From contig NZ_MTIC01000003.1 in NCBI RefSeq assembly GCF_001999765.1, forward strand, positions 372,001-436,000: DNA of 64,000 bases. Reading direction: 5' to 3'. Below, piece after piece: positions 1 to 11,293 of the stretch. This DNA is from Sinomonas mesophila (GTDB lineage Bacteria; Actinomycetota; Actinomycetes; Actinomycetales; Micrococcaceae). Both the position numbers and the translations under genes were made by a program. Numbering within the stretch: position 1 is the stretch's first letter; each line of letters starts with the position of its first letter. The notes beneath the pieces are model-generated. The model was not told where the DNA came from. It was given only the letters and a program-made list of their open reading frames with translations, and made no database searches.

Positions 1-509
1 TGCGCTTCGGCAACGTCATGGGCAGCCGTGGGTCCATGCTGCCGCTCTTCTCGGAGCAGATCCGCAACGGCGGGCCCGTGACTGTCACGCACCCCGAGGT
101 CACGCGCTTCTTCATGACGATCCCCGAGGCCTGCCAGCTCGTGATCCAGGCCGGGGCCATCGGCACCGGGGGAGAGGTGCTCATCCTCGACATGGGCGAG
201 CCCGTGCGGATCCTTGACGTCGCGCGGCGCATGATCGCGATGTCCGGGAGGGACATCGAGATCGTCTACACAGGCCTGCGGCCGGCGGAGAAGCTCCACG
301 AGGACCTCGTCGATCCGGACGTCGCGGACGTGCGGCCCCTCCACCCGAAGATCTCGCACGCGGCCGCCTCCGGCATGCCGCCCGAGCAGCTCGACTACGA
401 GCGCTGGCTCGCCGAGTGCGAGCGCTCGGAGGAGGCCATGTTCGAGGCCCAGGTGCAGGAGGAGACCGAGCTCTCGCACGAGAGCCTGCGCGGATCGGGC
501 GCGGCATGA
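1..509 (+). CDS. CapD/WbpM-like polysaccharide biosynthesis protein, C-terminal part
   Basis: The gene is cut by the window edge; its reading frame enters at base 3. The visible part starts with [11 protein letters not shown], the conserved block of CapD/WbpM/FlaA1-type UDP-GlcNAc 4,6-dehydratases (extended short-chain dehydrogenases), followed by the typical [11 protein letters not shown] and [21 protein letters not shown] segments. These enzymes make deoxy-sugar nucleotides for surface glycans and usually carry N-terminal membrane helices, which would lie outside the window. The stop overlaps the next start (ATGA at 506-509), so the two genes are translationally coupled. The family call is firm; the exact sugar product cannot be read from this fragment. 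Confidence 0.88.
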   Translation, partial: RFGNVMGSRGSMLPLFSEQIRNGGPVTVTHPEVTRFFMTIPEACQLVIQAGAIGTGGEVLILDMGEPVRILDVARRMIAMSGRDIEIVYTGLRPAEKLHEDLVDPDVADVRPLHPKISHAAASGMPPEQLDYERWLAECERSEEAMFEAQVQEETELSHESLRGSGAA

Positions 510-1537
510 GCGCCCTGCCGGGCGACGCGCTCCTGGTCCTCCTCGCGGGGATCGTCGCCTTCGCCGTGAGCGCGGCGCTGCCCGTCGTCGCGCACCCGCT
601 CCTCGCGCGCCTGGGGGTTGTGGACCTGCCGAGCGAGCGCTCCTCGCACACGCAGCCCACCGTCCGCGGCCTCGGCCTGACGATCGCGGCGGGGCTCGCG
701 GCGGGCTGGGCCCTCGCCTTCGCCACGGGCGCCGCGGACGACGGCGTGTGGCTGGCCGTGTGCGTCGTCACCGGCTCCGCCGCGGCGGCCGCGGTGGGCT
801 GGGCCGAGGACCTGCGCGGCCTGTCGATCGTGAGCCGGGCGGGCCTGCAGCTCGCGCTCGGCGCGGCGGGGACGCTCGCGCTCCTGCTCATCACGGGCAA
901 GGGCCTCTGGTGGCTGCCCTTCGGCGCGCTCGCGGTTGCCGCGTACATCAACGTGGCCAATTTCATGGACGGGATCAACGGGATCTCGGGCCTCCACGCC
1001 GTCGCCGTGGGCGGGCTCTATGCCGCCGCGGGCGCCGTCGTGGGCCAGGCCTGGCTCGTGGCCGCGGGTGTCCTGCTCGCGGCCGCCTTCGCCGGCTTCC
1101 TGCCGTGGAACCTCGTGCGCGGCCGCATGTTTATGGGCGACGTCGGCAGCTACCTCCTCGGGGCGGGCATCGCCTTCGCGGCGGTCGCCGCCTTCCTCGC
1201 CGAGATCCGGCTCGAGTACGTCTTCTCGCCCGTCCTCGTGTACCTTGCGGACACGTTCACGACGCTCGTGCGGCGCATGGCCGCCGGGAAGCGGTGGTAC
1301 GCCTCGCACCGCGAGCACGTGTACCAGAAGCTCACGGACGTCGGGTTGAGCCACGTCGCCGTCGCCGCGCTCGTCACCGCCGCGACGCTCCTTGTCGGGG
1401 CCGCCGGGTTCTACGCGGTGTCCGCGACGCCTGCGGGGACCGTCGCCGCCCAGACGGGTGCCGCCGTCGTCCTCGTGGCCTACCTAACGGCGCCGCGCTG
1501 GATCGGCGTGCTGCTGCGCGTGCGACGCAGGGCGTAG
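506..1537 (+). CDS. WecA/WbpL-type glycosyltransferase (MraY superfamily)
   Basis: This 343-residue integral membrane protein would transfer a sugar-1-phosphate from a UDP-sugar to undecaprenyl phosphate, the first step of lipid-linked glycan assembly. It has about ten hydrophobic segments plus the family signatures: [14 protein letters not shown] in mid-protein, [11 protein letters not shown] after it, and SHREHVYQK, the His-rich cytoplasmic loop. The [16 protein letters not shown] block near the N terminus is typical of the WecA/WbpL branch rather than MraY itself. The ATG at 506 sits in an ATGA overlap with the CapD-like gene, so the pair is one operon. Start choice is good because an upstream in-frame extension would be antisense-like, arginine-rich sequence. 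Confidence 0.88.
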   Translation: MSALPGDALLVLLAGIVAFAVSAALPVVAHPLLARLGVVDLPSERSSHTQPTVRGLGLTIAAGLAAGWALAFATGAADDGVWLAVCVVTGSAAAAAVGWAEDLRGLSIVSRAGLQLALGAAGTLALLLITGKGLWWLPFGALAVAAYINVANFMDGINGISGLHAVAVGGLYAAAGAVVGQAWLVAAGVLLAAAFAGFLPWNLVRGRMFMGDVGSYLLGAGIAFAAVAAFLAEIRLEYVFSPVLVYLADTFTTLVRRMAAGKRWYASHREHVYQKLTDVGLSHVAVAALVTAATLLVGAAGFYAVSATPAGTVAAQTGAAVVLVAYLTAPRWIGVLLRVRRRA

Positions 1538-1559
1538 CACTGGGGGAGCGGGCGCGAAC

Positions 1560-1642
1560 CGCAAGTTCTATGGCGTGTAGAATAGTGATGACCCTCCCAC
1601 CGCGGGCCTCTTGACACGCAGGCCGCCGACGATCGGCATGAC
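1560..1642 (+). promoter_or_regulatory. possible promoter region of the ATP synthase operon
   Basis: This gap separates the glycan genes from the atp operon. It contains a good -10 hexamer, TAGAAT at 1578-1583, in a locally AT-richer stretch, without a clear -35. A consensus -35, TTGACA, lies at 1611-1616 but has no convincing -10 at the right distance. Either could drive the operon; the choice is inference. Confidence 0.35.
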
Positions 1643-2116
1643 ATGACCCGAATGACGCACCGACCGGGCCCCTCCGGCCCCCAGGGCGTCGTCGGCTCCC
1701 CATGGCTAGGCCTCGCGGCACGCTGCACGGGCGCCAGCGCGGCGGCCGCGGCGGTGCTCGCCGGCGTCGCCCTGGCCGCGGCAGGACCCCCCGCCGCCGG
1801 CAGCGTCGCCTTCGCGGCCAGCGTCGTCATCGCGTTCTTCGCGATCAGCCTCCTGGCCGGTCACGCGATCGGACGCCGGAACCCCTCCGGCGCGATCGGC
1901 GCGTTCGCGGTGGTCTACGTGCTCAAGATCGTCGGCTTCGCCGCGCTGCTGCTGTGGCTCGGCCGGCCCGGGTGGGTCGACGGCCCCTGGTTCGGTGCGT
2001 CCGGCATCGTCACGGTGGTGGTGTGGCAGGTGGTGGAGGTCCTCTCCTTCAGCCGGCTGCGCCTGCTGATCTTCGGTGACTCCGACGGCTCTTCCGAGGA
2101 GGGACCCCGTGGCTGA
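1643..2116 (+). CDS. AtpI-like small membrane protein leading the atp operon
   Basis: The product is a 157-residue protein with about four hydrophobic segments (roughly residues 25-45, 55-75, 85-105 and 115-135), a proline/glycine-rich N terminus and an acidic tail ending SDGSSEEGPRG. Actinobacterial atp operons often begin with a poorly conserved protein of this size and topology, related to AtpI, which in other bacteria assists c-ring assembly or Mg2+ handling. Sequence similarity to AtpI is weak, so the call rests on position and topology. An alternative start at ATG 1652 would remove three residues. Its stop overlaps the next gene by 8 bases. Confidence 0.6.
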   Translation: MTRMTHRPGPSGPQGVVGSPWLGLAARCTGASAAAAAVLAGVALAAAGPPAAGSVAFAASVVIAFFAISLLAGHAIGRRNPSGAIGAFAVVYVLKIVGFAALLLWLGRPGWVDGPWFGASGIVTVVVWQVVEVLSFSRLRLLIFGDSDGSSEEGPRG

Positions 2117-2429
2117 CCCGGACCCGCGTGCCAGCGGCCGCGAGAACGAGCCCGAAAACGGCCCGGAGAACGGCCCCGACGGCGACGGCGGCTACAACGC
2201 CGGCATGGCTGTCTTCAGCTACGTCATCGGCGGGATCGTTGTCTGGAGTTTGATAGGGTGGGGGCTGGACAATCTCCTGAAAACCCGCTGGCTCGTGCTC
2301 GCTGGCGCCCTTGTGGGGATTGCCGGCGGCATCTACCTGACCATCAAGCACGGGCTCTTCTCGCAGCGTCGCACGGATCCCCACGGGAGCACCGACGGCC
2401 GGGATGCGAGGGGCGAGGACCGCGACTGA
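2109..2429 (+). CDS. AtpZ/AtpI-family F1Fo-associated membrane protein
   Basis: The product has 106 residues: a charged, Glu/Asn-rich N terminus (about 35 residues), two membrane segments (AVFSYVIGGIVVWSLIGW and WLVLAGALVGIAGGIYLTI) and a polar tail. The pair of helices with a GWGLD turn resembles AtpZ/AtpI-type proteins encoded ahead of atpB. The start is GTG at 2109, preceded by a strong ribosome site (AGGAGGGA, 2097-2104). The ATG at 2076 would give a much longer overlap with the previous gene and has no such site. Role in ATP synthase assembly or in ion supply to it is inference from family and position. Confidence 0.62.
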   Translation: MADPDPRASGRENEPENGPENGPDGDGGYNAGMAVFSYVIGGIVVWSLIGWGLDNLLKTRWLVLAGALVGIAGGIYLTIKHGLFSQRRTDPHGSTDGRDARGEDRD

Positions 2430-2516
2430 TGGAGCACCCGAAAATTTCACATGTGGGGGTCGAAGCCACTCGCCCCAGCATCTGCCCGACGATGGACACT
2501 GCAGAGAGGAATTGCG

Positions 2517-3317
2517 TTGACCCCGCTCGCGCTTCCGGCCGCTGACGGCGGCACCTTCACCCCGCCCACCCTCGAGGACATGCACCTCCCGGCCATCTTC
2601 CCGTGGGGCGAGGGCGAGGGCTTCTCGAAGCAGATGCTGCTCGTGCTCCTCTCCGTCGTCTTCATCGCCTGGTTCTTCATCGCCGCGTCGCGCAAGGGCC
2701 AGCTCGTCCCGGGCAAGCTGCAGTTCCTCGGCGAGAGCGCGTACGGCTTCGTGCGCAACTCGATCGGCAAGGACATCATCGGCGGCAGGGACTTCATGAA
2801 GTTCGTCCCGCTCCTGTTCGCGCTCTTCTTCTTCATCCTCGTGAACAACATCTACGGCGCGATCCCGTTCTTCCAGCTGCCGACGATGTCCCACGTGGGC
2901 GGCGCGTACTTCCTCGCGGGCTTCGTATACATCACCTGGATCGGCGTCGGCCTGCGCAAGTACGGCCCGCGCTTCATCAAGCTCACGATCGTCCCGAGCG
3001 GCGTGCCGTGGTTCATCCTCCCGATCGTCGTCCCGATCGAGATCATCTCGAACTTCATCGTCCGCCCGATGACGCACAGCCTCCGTCTCTTCGCGACCAT
3101 GCTGGCCGGCCACCTCGTCGTCGCCCTCGCCGGCTCCGGCATCGCGTTCCTCATCGCCCAGGAGAACGTCCTCCTCCAGGGCACGTCGCTCCTCGTGCTG
3201 GTCGGCGCCACCGCCATGTACGGGCTCGAGGCGCTGATCATGGTCCTGCAGGCCTACGTCTTCACGCTGCTGACCGCGATCTACATCCAGGGCGCGCTTC
3301 ACGCCGACGCCCACTGA
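2517..3317 (+). CDS. atpB: ATP synthase F0 subunit a
   Basis: Subunit a (266 residues) forms the proton half-channels next to the c-ring. The essential arginine of the fourth conserved helix is present in [12 protein letters not shown] (Arg190), and the [13 protein letters not shown] block near the C terminus carries the conserved Gln. The N terminus [22 protein letters not shown] matches Micrococcaceae subunit a, which supports the rare TTG start at 2517. A GAGAGGA ribosome site lies 6 bases upstream (2504-2510). An ATG at 2451 is in frame but would add 22 unrelated residues. Confidence 0.95.
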   Translation: MTPLALPAADGGTFTPPTLEDMHLPAIFPWGEGEGFSKQMLLVLLSVVFIAWFFIAASRKGQLVPGKLQFLGESAYGFVRNSIGKDIIGGRDFMKFVPLLFALFFFILVNNIYGAIPFFQLPTMSHVGGAYFLAGFVYITWIGVGLRKYGPRFIKLTIVPSGVPWFILPIVVPIEIISNFIVRPMTHSLRLFATMLAGHLVVALAGSGIAFLIAQENVLLQGTSLLVLVGATAMYGLEALIMVLQAYVFTLLTAIYIQGALHADAH

Positions 3318-3385
3318 GACTTCCCCCTCACCGGGGGATGAACCGAACCCAACACTGCCCGCGCGGGCAACCTGAAAGGAAAACA

Positions 3386-3589
3386 ATGGAAGGCAACCTC
3401 AACCTCGTCGGCTACGGTCTCTCCGCTATCGGTGGTGCCATCGGCGTGGGTCTCGTCTTCGCTGCCTACATCAACGGTGTGGCCCGTCAGCCGGAGGCCC
3501 AGCGTGTGCTCCAGCCGATCGCGTTCCTTGGCCTCGCGCTGACCGAGGCGCTCGCGATCCTCGGTCTCGTGTTCGCCTTCGTGCTCTGA
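3386..3589 (+). CDS. atpE: ATP synthase F0 subunit c
   Basis: This 67-residue hairpin of two helices builds the rotating c-ring. It begins [17 protein letters not shown] and has the polar loop [10 protein letters not shown] (residues 30-39). The proton-binding carboxylate is Glu54 in [11 protein letters not shown], as in proton-driven synthases, and the Na+-ligand pattern is absent. The start is preceded by GAAAGGAAAAC. It lies between atpB and atpF in the standard order. Confidence 0.96.
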   Translation: MEGNLNLVGYGLSAIGGAIGVGLVFAAYINGVARQPEAQRVLQPIAFLGLALTEALAILGLVFAFVL

Positions 3590-3626
3590 TCCAGCACCAG
3601 GCAGACACGGAGCCAGTACCGAGTAG

Positions 3627-4195
<569 letters not shown>

Positions 4196-4196
<1 letters not shown>

Positions 4197-5029
4197 TGGC
4201 AGGAGTATCGAGCGAATCGCTGGCCGCAGCGCTTGCGGACCTGGAGACCACGCTGCCCACGGCCTCGCTGTCGCTGGCGCGCGAGCTGTTCGGCGTCCTC
4301 GGCATCCTTGACAGCTCCGCGGGCCTGCGCCGGGCGCTGACCGATCCGTCCCGCGAGGGCGCGGAGAAGTCGGCCCTCGTGCGCAGCCTCCTGGAGGGCA
4401 AGGTGTCCGCCGACGCCGTCGAGATCACGGCCAGGCTGGCCGCCTCGCGGTGGGCTGACGCCCGCGACATCAGCGATGCACTCGAGACCCTCGCCTCGAC
4501 CGTGGCGATCGCCGTGGCGGAGCAGGGCATCGGCGCCTCGAACGGGCTCAGCGGTCTGGAACGCCTCCAGAACGACCTGTTCGCGTTCAACCGCGTGGTC
4601 GAGGGCAACCACGAACTCCAGGCTGCCCTGACCGAGCCGCAGGCATCGACGGATGCCAAGCGCTCCCTCGCGCTCCGGGTCGCCCCGGAGGCGTCCGAGG
4701 AGGCGAAGCTCCTCATCGGCCAGGCGGCCGCGGCCCCGCGCGGGGCCAAGCCAACGGCGCTCGTCGAGAAGTTTGCCGCGCTCGCCGCGGGTCGCCAGAA
4801 GCGCTGGATCGCCGAGGTCGCCGTCGCGCGCCCGCTCAACGGCGGCCAGGCCGAGCGTCTTCAGTCCGGGCTCAATCGCCTCTACGGGCGCGAGCTCAAG
4901 ATGAACACGACCGTGGACCCGCGGTTGATCGGCGGGCTCCGCGTGACGGTCGGCGATGAGGTGCTCGATGCCTCGACCGTGGCACGGCTCGGCGAGCTGC
5001 GCCGCCAGCTGGCCACGCACGCCCGCTGA
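4196..5029 (+). CDS. atpH: ATP synthase F1 subunit delta
   Basis: The 277-residue delta subunit caps F1 and binds the b stalk. It is longer than the roughly 180-residue enterobacterial protein, as is usual in actinobacteria, where an extra N-terminal region precedes the OSCP-type domain. The C-terminal OSCP signature is visible as MNTTVDPRLIGGLRVTVGDEVLDASTVARL. Translation is coupled to atpF through TAATG at 4194-4198. An 87-base gap with no obvious hairpin follows before atpA. Confidence 0.94.
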
Positions 5030-5116
5030 GGCAGCACACTTCGTAGTAGACAATCCGGTCATCGCAGACAGATCCGCTCCGATGACCATGACACTCAAGA
5101 GAGCAGGGACTGCAAG

Positions 5117-6754
5117 ATGGCCGAATTGACCATCAATGCCGACGACGTCCGCAATGCGCTGAATGACTTCGCGGCTTCCTACGAGCCCGGTACGGCTGAG
5201 CGCGTCGAGGTCGGCCGTGTGACCACCGCCGGTGACGGCATCGCCCGTGTCGAGGGCCTCCCCTCGGTCATGGCGAACGAGCTCCTCCGCTTCGAGGACG
5301 GCACGCTGGGCCTGGCCCAGAACCTCGACGTCCGCGAGATCGGCGTCATCATCCTCGGCGACTTCACCGGCATCGAGGAGGGCCAGGAGGTGCACCGCAC
5401 CGGCCAGATCCTCTCGGTCCCGGTGGGCGATGCCTTCCTCGGCCGCGTCGTGGACCCGCTGGGCCAGCCGATCGACGACCTCGGCCCGATCGCCGCGGAG
5501 TCCTCCCGCGCGCTCGAGCTCCAGGCCCCCGGCGTGACCCAGCGCAAGTCGGTCCACGAGCCGATGCAGACCGGCCTCAAGGCCATCGACGCGATGATCC
5601 CGATCGGCCGCGGCCAGCGCCAGCTCATCATCGGCGACCGTCAGACGGGCAAGACCGCCATCGCCGTCGACACGATCATCAACCAGAAGGCCAACTGGGC
5701 CTCGGGCGACGTCACGAAGCAGGTCCGCTGCGTCTACGTCGCGATCGGCCAGAAGGCCTCCACGATCGCGGCCGTGCGCCAGACCCTCGAGGACCGCGGC
5801 GCCCTCGAGTACACGACGATCGTCGCCTCCCCGGCGTCCGACCCGGCCGGCTTCAAGTACCTCGCGCCGTACGCGGGCTCCGCGATCGGCCAGCACTGGA
5901 TGTACGGCGGCAAGCACGTCCTGATCATCTTCGACGACCTGTCCAAGCAGGCCGAGGCGTACCGCGCCGTGTCGCTCCTCCTCCGCCGCCCGCCGGGCCG
6001 CGAGGCGTACCCGGGCGACGTGTTCTACCTGCACTCCCGCCTGCTCGAGCGCTGCGCGAAGCTCTCCGACGAGCTCGGCGCGGGCTCGATGACCGGCCTG
6101 CCGATCATCGAGACCAAGGCGAACGACGTCTCGGCCTACATCCCGACGAACGTCATCTCGATCACCGATGGCCAGATCTTCCTCCAGTCGGACCTGTTCA
6201 ACGCGAACCAGCGTCCCGCGGTCGACGTCGGCATCTCGGTGTCCCGCGTCGGCGGCGCCGCCCAGGTCAAGTCCATGAAGAAGGTCTCGGGCACGCTCAA
6301 GCTCGACCTCGCCCAGTACCGCGACATGCAGGCGTTCGCGATGTTCGCATCGGACCTCGATGCGGCCTCCCGCCAGCAGCTCACCCGCGGCGCGCGTCTC
6401 ATGGAGCTGCTCAAGCAGGGCCAGTACACGCCGTTCCCGGTCGAGGAGCAGGTTGTGTCCATCTGGGCCGGCACGAACGGCCACCTGGACGACGTCCCGG
6501 TCGAGGACGTGCGCCGCTTCGAGGGCGACTTCCACGACTACCTCAAGCGCAAGACCTCGGTCCTGACGACGCTCGCCCAGACCAACGTGCTGGACGACGA
6601 CACCGTCGAGGCCCTCAAGTCCGCCGTGGCGGACTTCAAGAAGGGCTTCTTCGGGGAGGGCGACAGCCGCCTGGTCGGCGCCGGCCACGAGGAGCACGAT
6701 GCTCTGGCCGAGGGCGACGTCACCCAGGAAAAGATCGTCAAGCAGAAGCGCTGA
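5117..6754 (+). CDS. atpA: ATP synthase F1 subunit alpha
   Basis: The non-catalytic nucleotide-binding subunit of F1 has 545 residues. The Walker A motif GDRQTGKT lies at residues 173-180 and the Walker B strand in [12 protein letters not shown] at about 266-277. The ATP synthase alpha/beta signature appears as [14 protein letters not shown]. The tail beyond residue 505 is charged and slightly extended, as in other actinobacteria. Nothing is broken; codon use matches its neighbours. Confidence 0.98.
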   Translation: MAELTINADDVRNALNDFAASYEPGTAERVEVGRVTTAGDGIARVEGLPSVMANELLRFEDGTLGLAQNLDVREIGVIILGDFTGIEEGQEVHRTGQILSVPVGDAFLGRVVDPLGQPIDDLGPIAAESSRALELQAPGVTQRKSVHEPMQTGLKAIDAMIPIGRGQRQLIIGDRQTGKTAIAVDTIINQKANWASGDVTKQVRCVYVAIGQKASTIAAVRQTLEDRGALEYTTIVASPASDPAGFKYLAPYAGSAIGQHWMYGGKHVLIIFDDLSKQAEAYRAVSLLLRRPPGREAYPGDVFYLHSRLLERCAKLSDELGAGSMTGLPIIETKANDVSAYIPTNVISITDGQIFLQSDLFNANQRPAVDVGISVSRVGGAAQVKSMKKVSGTLKLDLAQYRDMQAFAMFASDLDAASRQQLTRGARLMELLKQGQYTPFPVEEQVVSIWAGTNGHLDDVPVEDVRRFEGDFHDYLKRKTSVLTTLAQTNVLDDDTVEALKSAVADFKKGFFGEGDSRLVGAGHEEHDALAEGDVTQEKIVKQKR

Positions 6755-6831
6755 TTCCCTGCTGCTGAGCGGATGGGCCGGGGCGAACGGCCCCGGCCCG
6801 TCCGTCAAGCGAGGGTGAGGAAAGGACAAGA

Positions 6832-7722
6832 ATGGGAGCCCAGATCCGGGTCTACCGCCAGAAGATCGCCTCGACGACGTCGATGCGCAAGATGTTCAAG
6901 GCGATGGAGCTGATTGCCACCTCCCGCATCGGCAAGGCGCGCGCCCGCGTGGCCGCCTCCCTGCCGTACGCGAATGCCATTACTCGCGCCGTTTCTGCTG
7001 TCTCCTCTTCGTCCGAGATCGACCACCCGCTGACCACCGAGCCCACTCAGGTGCGTCGTGCGGCGGTGCTGGTCCTCACGGCAGACCGGGGCCAGGCCGG
7101 CGCCTACTCGGCCAGCATCCTCAAGCAGACCGAGTCGCTCACCGAGCTGCTGCGCGGAGACGGCAAGGAGGTGGCCACCTACTTGGTCGGCCGCAAGGGC
7201 CAGGCCTACTTCGACTTCCGTGGCCGCGAGTACGCGCGGGTGTGGACCGGTGGCACCGACAACCCCGAGTTCGCCACGGCCCGGGAGATCAGCGAGGTCC
7301 TCCTCGAGGCCTTCGCGACCCGGTACGAGGACGGTGGGGTCGACGAGATCCACGTCGTCTACACGCAGTTCAAGTCGATGGTGGTGCAGGAGCCGACCGT
7401 CGTCCGCCTGCTTCCCCTCGAGGTCGTCGAGGAGAACGCTGCGGAGGCGAAGGAGCTCCTTCCGCTGTACGAGTTCGAGCCGGAGCCCGAGCAGGTGCTC
7501 GACGCGCTCCTGCCGCGCTACATCGAGTCGCGGATCTTCGCGGCGATGCTGCAGTCGGCGGCCAGCGAGCTGGCGTCGCGCCAGCGGGCGATGAAGAACG
7601 CGGGCGACAACGCGACGGACCTGATCAAGAAGTACACGCGACTGCGCAACACCGCCCGCCAGGCGGAGATCACGCAGGAGCTGACCGAGATCATCGCCGG
7701 CGCCGATGCCCTCAACGCCTGA
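6832..7722 (+). CDS. atpG: ATP synthase F1 subunit gamma
   Basis: The central rotor shaft (296 residues) begins [33 protein letters not shown] and ends [22 protein letters not shown], the two long helices that form the coiled coil inside the alpha3-beta3 ring. The ATG at 6832 follows GAGGAAAGGACAAG, a good ribosome site. The length is normal for actinobacteria. Confidence 0.97.
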   Translation: MGAQIRVYRQKIASTTSMRKMFKAMELIATSRIGKARARVAASLPYANAITRAVSAVSSSSEIDHPLTTEPTQVRRAAVLVLTADRGQAGAYSASILKQTESLTELLRGDGKEVATYLVGRKGQAYFDFRGREYARVWTGGTDNPEFATAREISEVLLEAFATRYEDGGVDEIHVVYTQFKSMVVQEPTVVRLLPLEVVEENAAEAKELLPLYEFEPEPEQVLDALLPRYIESRIFAAMLQSAASELASRQRAMKNAGDNATDLIKKYTRLRNTARQAEITQELTEIIAGADALNA

Positions 7723-7756
7723 GCCGACGGTTCGCAGGCACCACTGAATAGACTGA

Positions 7757-9238
<1,482 letters not shown>

Positions 9239-9520
9239 ATGGCTGAGCTCGAGGTCGAGATCGTCGCGGCGGACCACTTCGTGTGGTCCGGCCCGGCGAA
9301 GATGGTCAAGGCCCGCACGGCGGACGGCGAGGTCGGGATCCTTCCCGGCCACACGCCGCTGCTGGCAATCCTGCATGCGGGCGAGATTGCGATCGAGCCG
9401 GTCACCGGCTCGCGGATCACGGCCACGGTCGACGCTGGCTTCTTCTCCGTCGACAGCAACCGTGTCGTGATCGTCGCCGACAACGCGAAGATCGGCGAGT
9501 CGGCCGCGGGGATCCGTTAG
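9239..9520 (+). CDS. atpC: ATP synthase F1 subunit epsilon, short form
   Basis: The start codon follows the atpD stop with no gap. The 93 residues cover only the N-terminal beta-sandwich (LEVEIVAADHFVWSGPAKMVKARTADGEVGILPGHTPLLAIL), ending soon after VVIVADNAKIGE. The C-terminal two-helix domain, which in Escherichia coli (about 138 residues) inhibits ATP hydrolysis, is essentially missing. Short epsilon subunits occur in related actinobacteria, so this is probably normal rather than a truncation. Confidence 0.93.
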   Translation: MAELEVEIVAADHFVWSGPAKMVKARTADGEVGILPGHTPLLAILHAGEIAIEPVTGSRITATVDAGFFSVDSNRVVIVADNAKIGESAAGIR

Positions 9521-9530
9521 CCAGACCTCG

Positions 9531-9962
9531 ATGGACGAATCCGCCATTCCGTTCATCGTTCTGGCAGCGGTCTTCCTGCTCCTTGCAGCGATGCTCTGTG
9601 TCCTCGGGGTGCGCCGCGCCGTCCTGCGGCGCACCCTGGGGACGGTGGACGCCTCCATCTCCATGGCCTCCGGGCCGTGGCGGATGGGGGTTTGCCGCTA
9701 TCAGGACGCCGAACTGGAATGGTTCCACCTGCTCTCGCTCAGTCCCGTGGCCAAGCACCGCTTCACCCGCAGCTCCCTCGAGCTGCTCGGGCGGCGCGCC
9801 CCCACAGAGGATGAGCGGGCCAAGGTCCAGTCCGACGTCGTGATCGTCGACCTCCGCTACTTCGACGAGAGCGTCCGCTTCGCAATGGACTTCAACGCCT
9901 ACGCGGGCCTCGCCGCCTGGCTCGAGGCCGGGCCCGTCGTGGGCGTCGGCCACTGGCGCTGA
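9531..9962 (+). CDS. DUF2550 single-pass membrane protein
   Basis: The product has 143 residues: one N-terminal membrane helix (about 7-28) and a soluble domain with WRMGVCRYQDAELEWFHLLSLSP, the conserved core of DUF2550. Genes of this family commonly follow atpC in actinobacteria. No function is established. It starts 10 bases after atpC with no clear ribosome site and is probably the tail of the atp transcript. Confidence 0.82.
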   Translation: MDESAIPFIVLAAVFLLLAAMLCVLGVRRAVLRRTLGTVDASISMASGPWRMGVCRYQDAELEWFHLLSLSPVAKHRFTRSSLELLGRRAPTEDERAKVQSDVVIVDLRYFDESVRFAMDFNAYAGLAAWLEAGPVVGVGHWR

Positions 9963-9973
9963 GCCGCGACGCG

Positions 9974-11293
9974 ATGGACGCCGTGCTCGAGCTGCGCGTG
10001 GTGGACGGCCCCGTCGCGGTGGCCTGCTGGGCCCTCGCCGCAGCCGGCGTCGCCTACCTCGCCTGGAGCCTCGTCTCCCGCCGCCCGCGCGTACGCGGCG
10101 CGGCCCTCCTCGCAGGTGCGGCCCTCGCCGCCCCCGCCCTCACGCTCCTCGTCCACCGATTCCTCGTGGACATCGCGAGCGTCTTCCCCTCGGACCTGCC
10201 GCCCGAGGTCCTGTTCTTCACGGGCCTCGGCCTCTTCGGCGTGCTCCTCGCCGCCGCGTGCCTCGTGCGCTGGGGCCGCTCGGCGCGCTCGTGGGGCCGC
10301 CGGACCCTTGCCGTGGCGTCCGCACTCGCCGTCGCCCTCCTGGCCGCGCAGCAGATCAACGCCTACTTCGGCCTCAACCTCACGGTCGGAGACCTGACAG
10401 GCTCGAGCCTGAGCCGGATCGAGGCCCTCGAACCGGCCCTCGAGCGCGGGGGAGCCTCGAGCGTGCCGCTGACCGGCTGGACCGCCCCGGAGGAGCTCCC
10501 GCCCACGGGCGAGCTGCGGCGCGTGCGGCTTCCCAACGCGGCCTCGGGATTCGCCGCCCGCGAGGCCTTCGTCTACCTCCCCCCGGCGTATTCCGCCGCC
10601 GTCCGCCCTGAGCTGCCGGTCCTCGTCCTCATGGCGGGGCAGCCCGGCGGGCCGGCCGACTGGCTCACCGGCGGTCAGCTGCGCGGCCGCATGGACCGCT
10701 TCGCCCGTGAGCACGGCGGCGTGGCGCCGGTCGTCGTCGTCGCGGACCCGATCGGGAACCCCTCGGCCAACACGCTCTGCATGGACACGAAGCTGGGCCG
10801 GGCCGAGACGTACCTCCTCGACGACGTCGTGCCGTGGGTCAAGGAGCACCTGAGCGTCGCGACGGACGCGCGCGCGTGGGCGGCCGGCGGCTTCTCCTTC
10901 GGCGCGACGTGCTCCGTCCAGCTCCTCGCGAAGCACCCCGAGGCGTTCGGCTCGGCCCTCGCCTTCGCGGCCGAGAAGGAGCCGGCGCTCGCGAAGGAGC
11001 GGTCGAAGACGATCCAGGGGGCGTTCGACGGCGACACGGCCGCCTTCGAGGATCAGCTCCCCTCACATTTCTTCGCCCAGGGCGGCCATGAGGGCCAGTT
11101 CCTGTTCCTCGCCGCGGGCGGCCGAGACCCGGACTTCGTCTCGCAGGCGCAGGTCATCGCTGGCCAGGCCAGGGGCGGCGGGGCCGACGTGCACGAGGAG
11201 GTCGTGCCCGGCGAGGGCCATTCGTGGGAGATGATCGGCAAGGCCATGCCCGTCGGGCTCGAGCGGCTCGCCGAGCGCTGGGGCCTGCCGTGA
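9974..11293 (+). CDS. membrane-anchored alpha/beta-hydrolase esterase
   Basis: The 439-residue protein has four hydrophobic segments in its first 140 residues and then an esterase-D/mycolyltransferase-like alpha/beta-hydrolase domain on the outer face. The nucleophile is the Ser of AAGGFSFGATCS (about residue 311). The acid is probably the Asp in AAGGRDPDF and the base the His in VPGEGHSWEM. It overlaps the next gene, an aminoacyl-lipid synthase, by GTGA. Hydrolases paired with such synthases are known to remove amino acids from aminoacylated lipids in some Gram-positives, so a lipid deacylase role is a reasonable inference, not a proof. Confidence 0.72.
   Translation: MDAVLELRVVDGPVAVACWALAAAGVAYLAWSLVSRRPRVRGAALLAGAALAAPALTLLVHRFLVDIASVFPSDLPPEVLFFTGLGLFGVLLAAACLVRWGRSARSWGRRTLAVASALAVALLAAQQINAYFGLNLTVGDLTGSSLSRIEALEPALERGGASSVPLTGWTAPEELPPTGELRRVRLPNAASGFAAREAFVYLPPAYSAAVRPELPVLVLMAGQPGGPADWLTGGQLRGRMDRFAREHGGVAPVVVVADPIGNPSANTLCMDTKLGRAETYLLDDVVPWVKEHLSVATDARAWAAGGFSFGATCSVQLLAKHPEAFGSALAFAAEKEPALAKERSKTIQGAFDGDTAAFEDQLPSHFFAQGGHEGQFLFLAAGGRDPDFVSQAQVIAGQARGGGADVHEEVVPGEGHSWEMIGKAMPVGLERLAERWGLP

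Noticed and set aside
1611-1639. Consensus TTGACA as the -35 of the atp operon
   Set aside because: No acceptable -10 lies 16-18 bases downstream, so it is listed only as a possibility.
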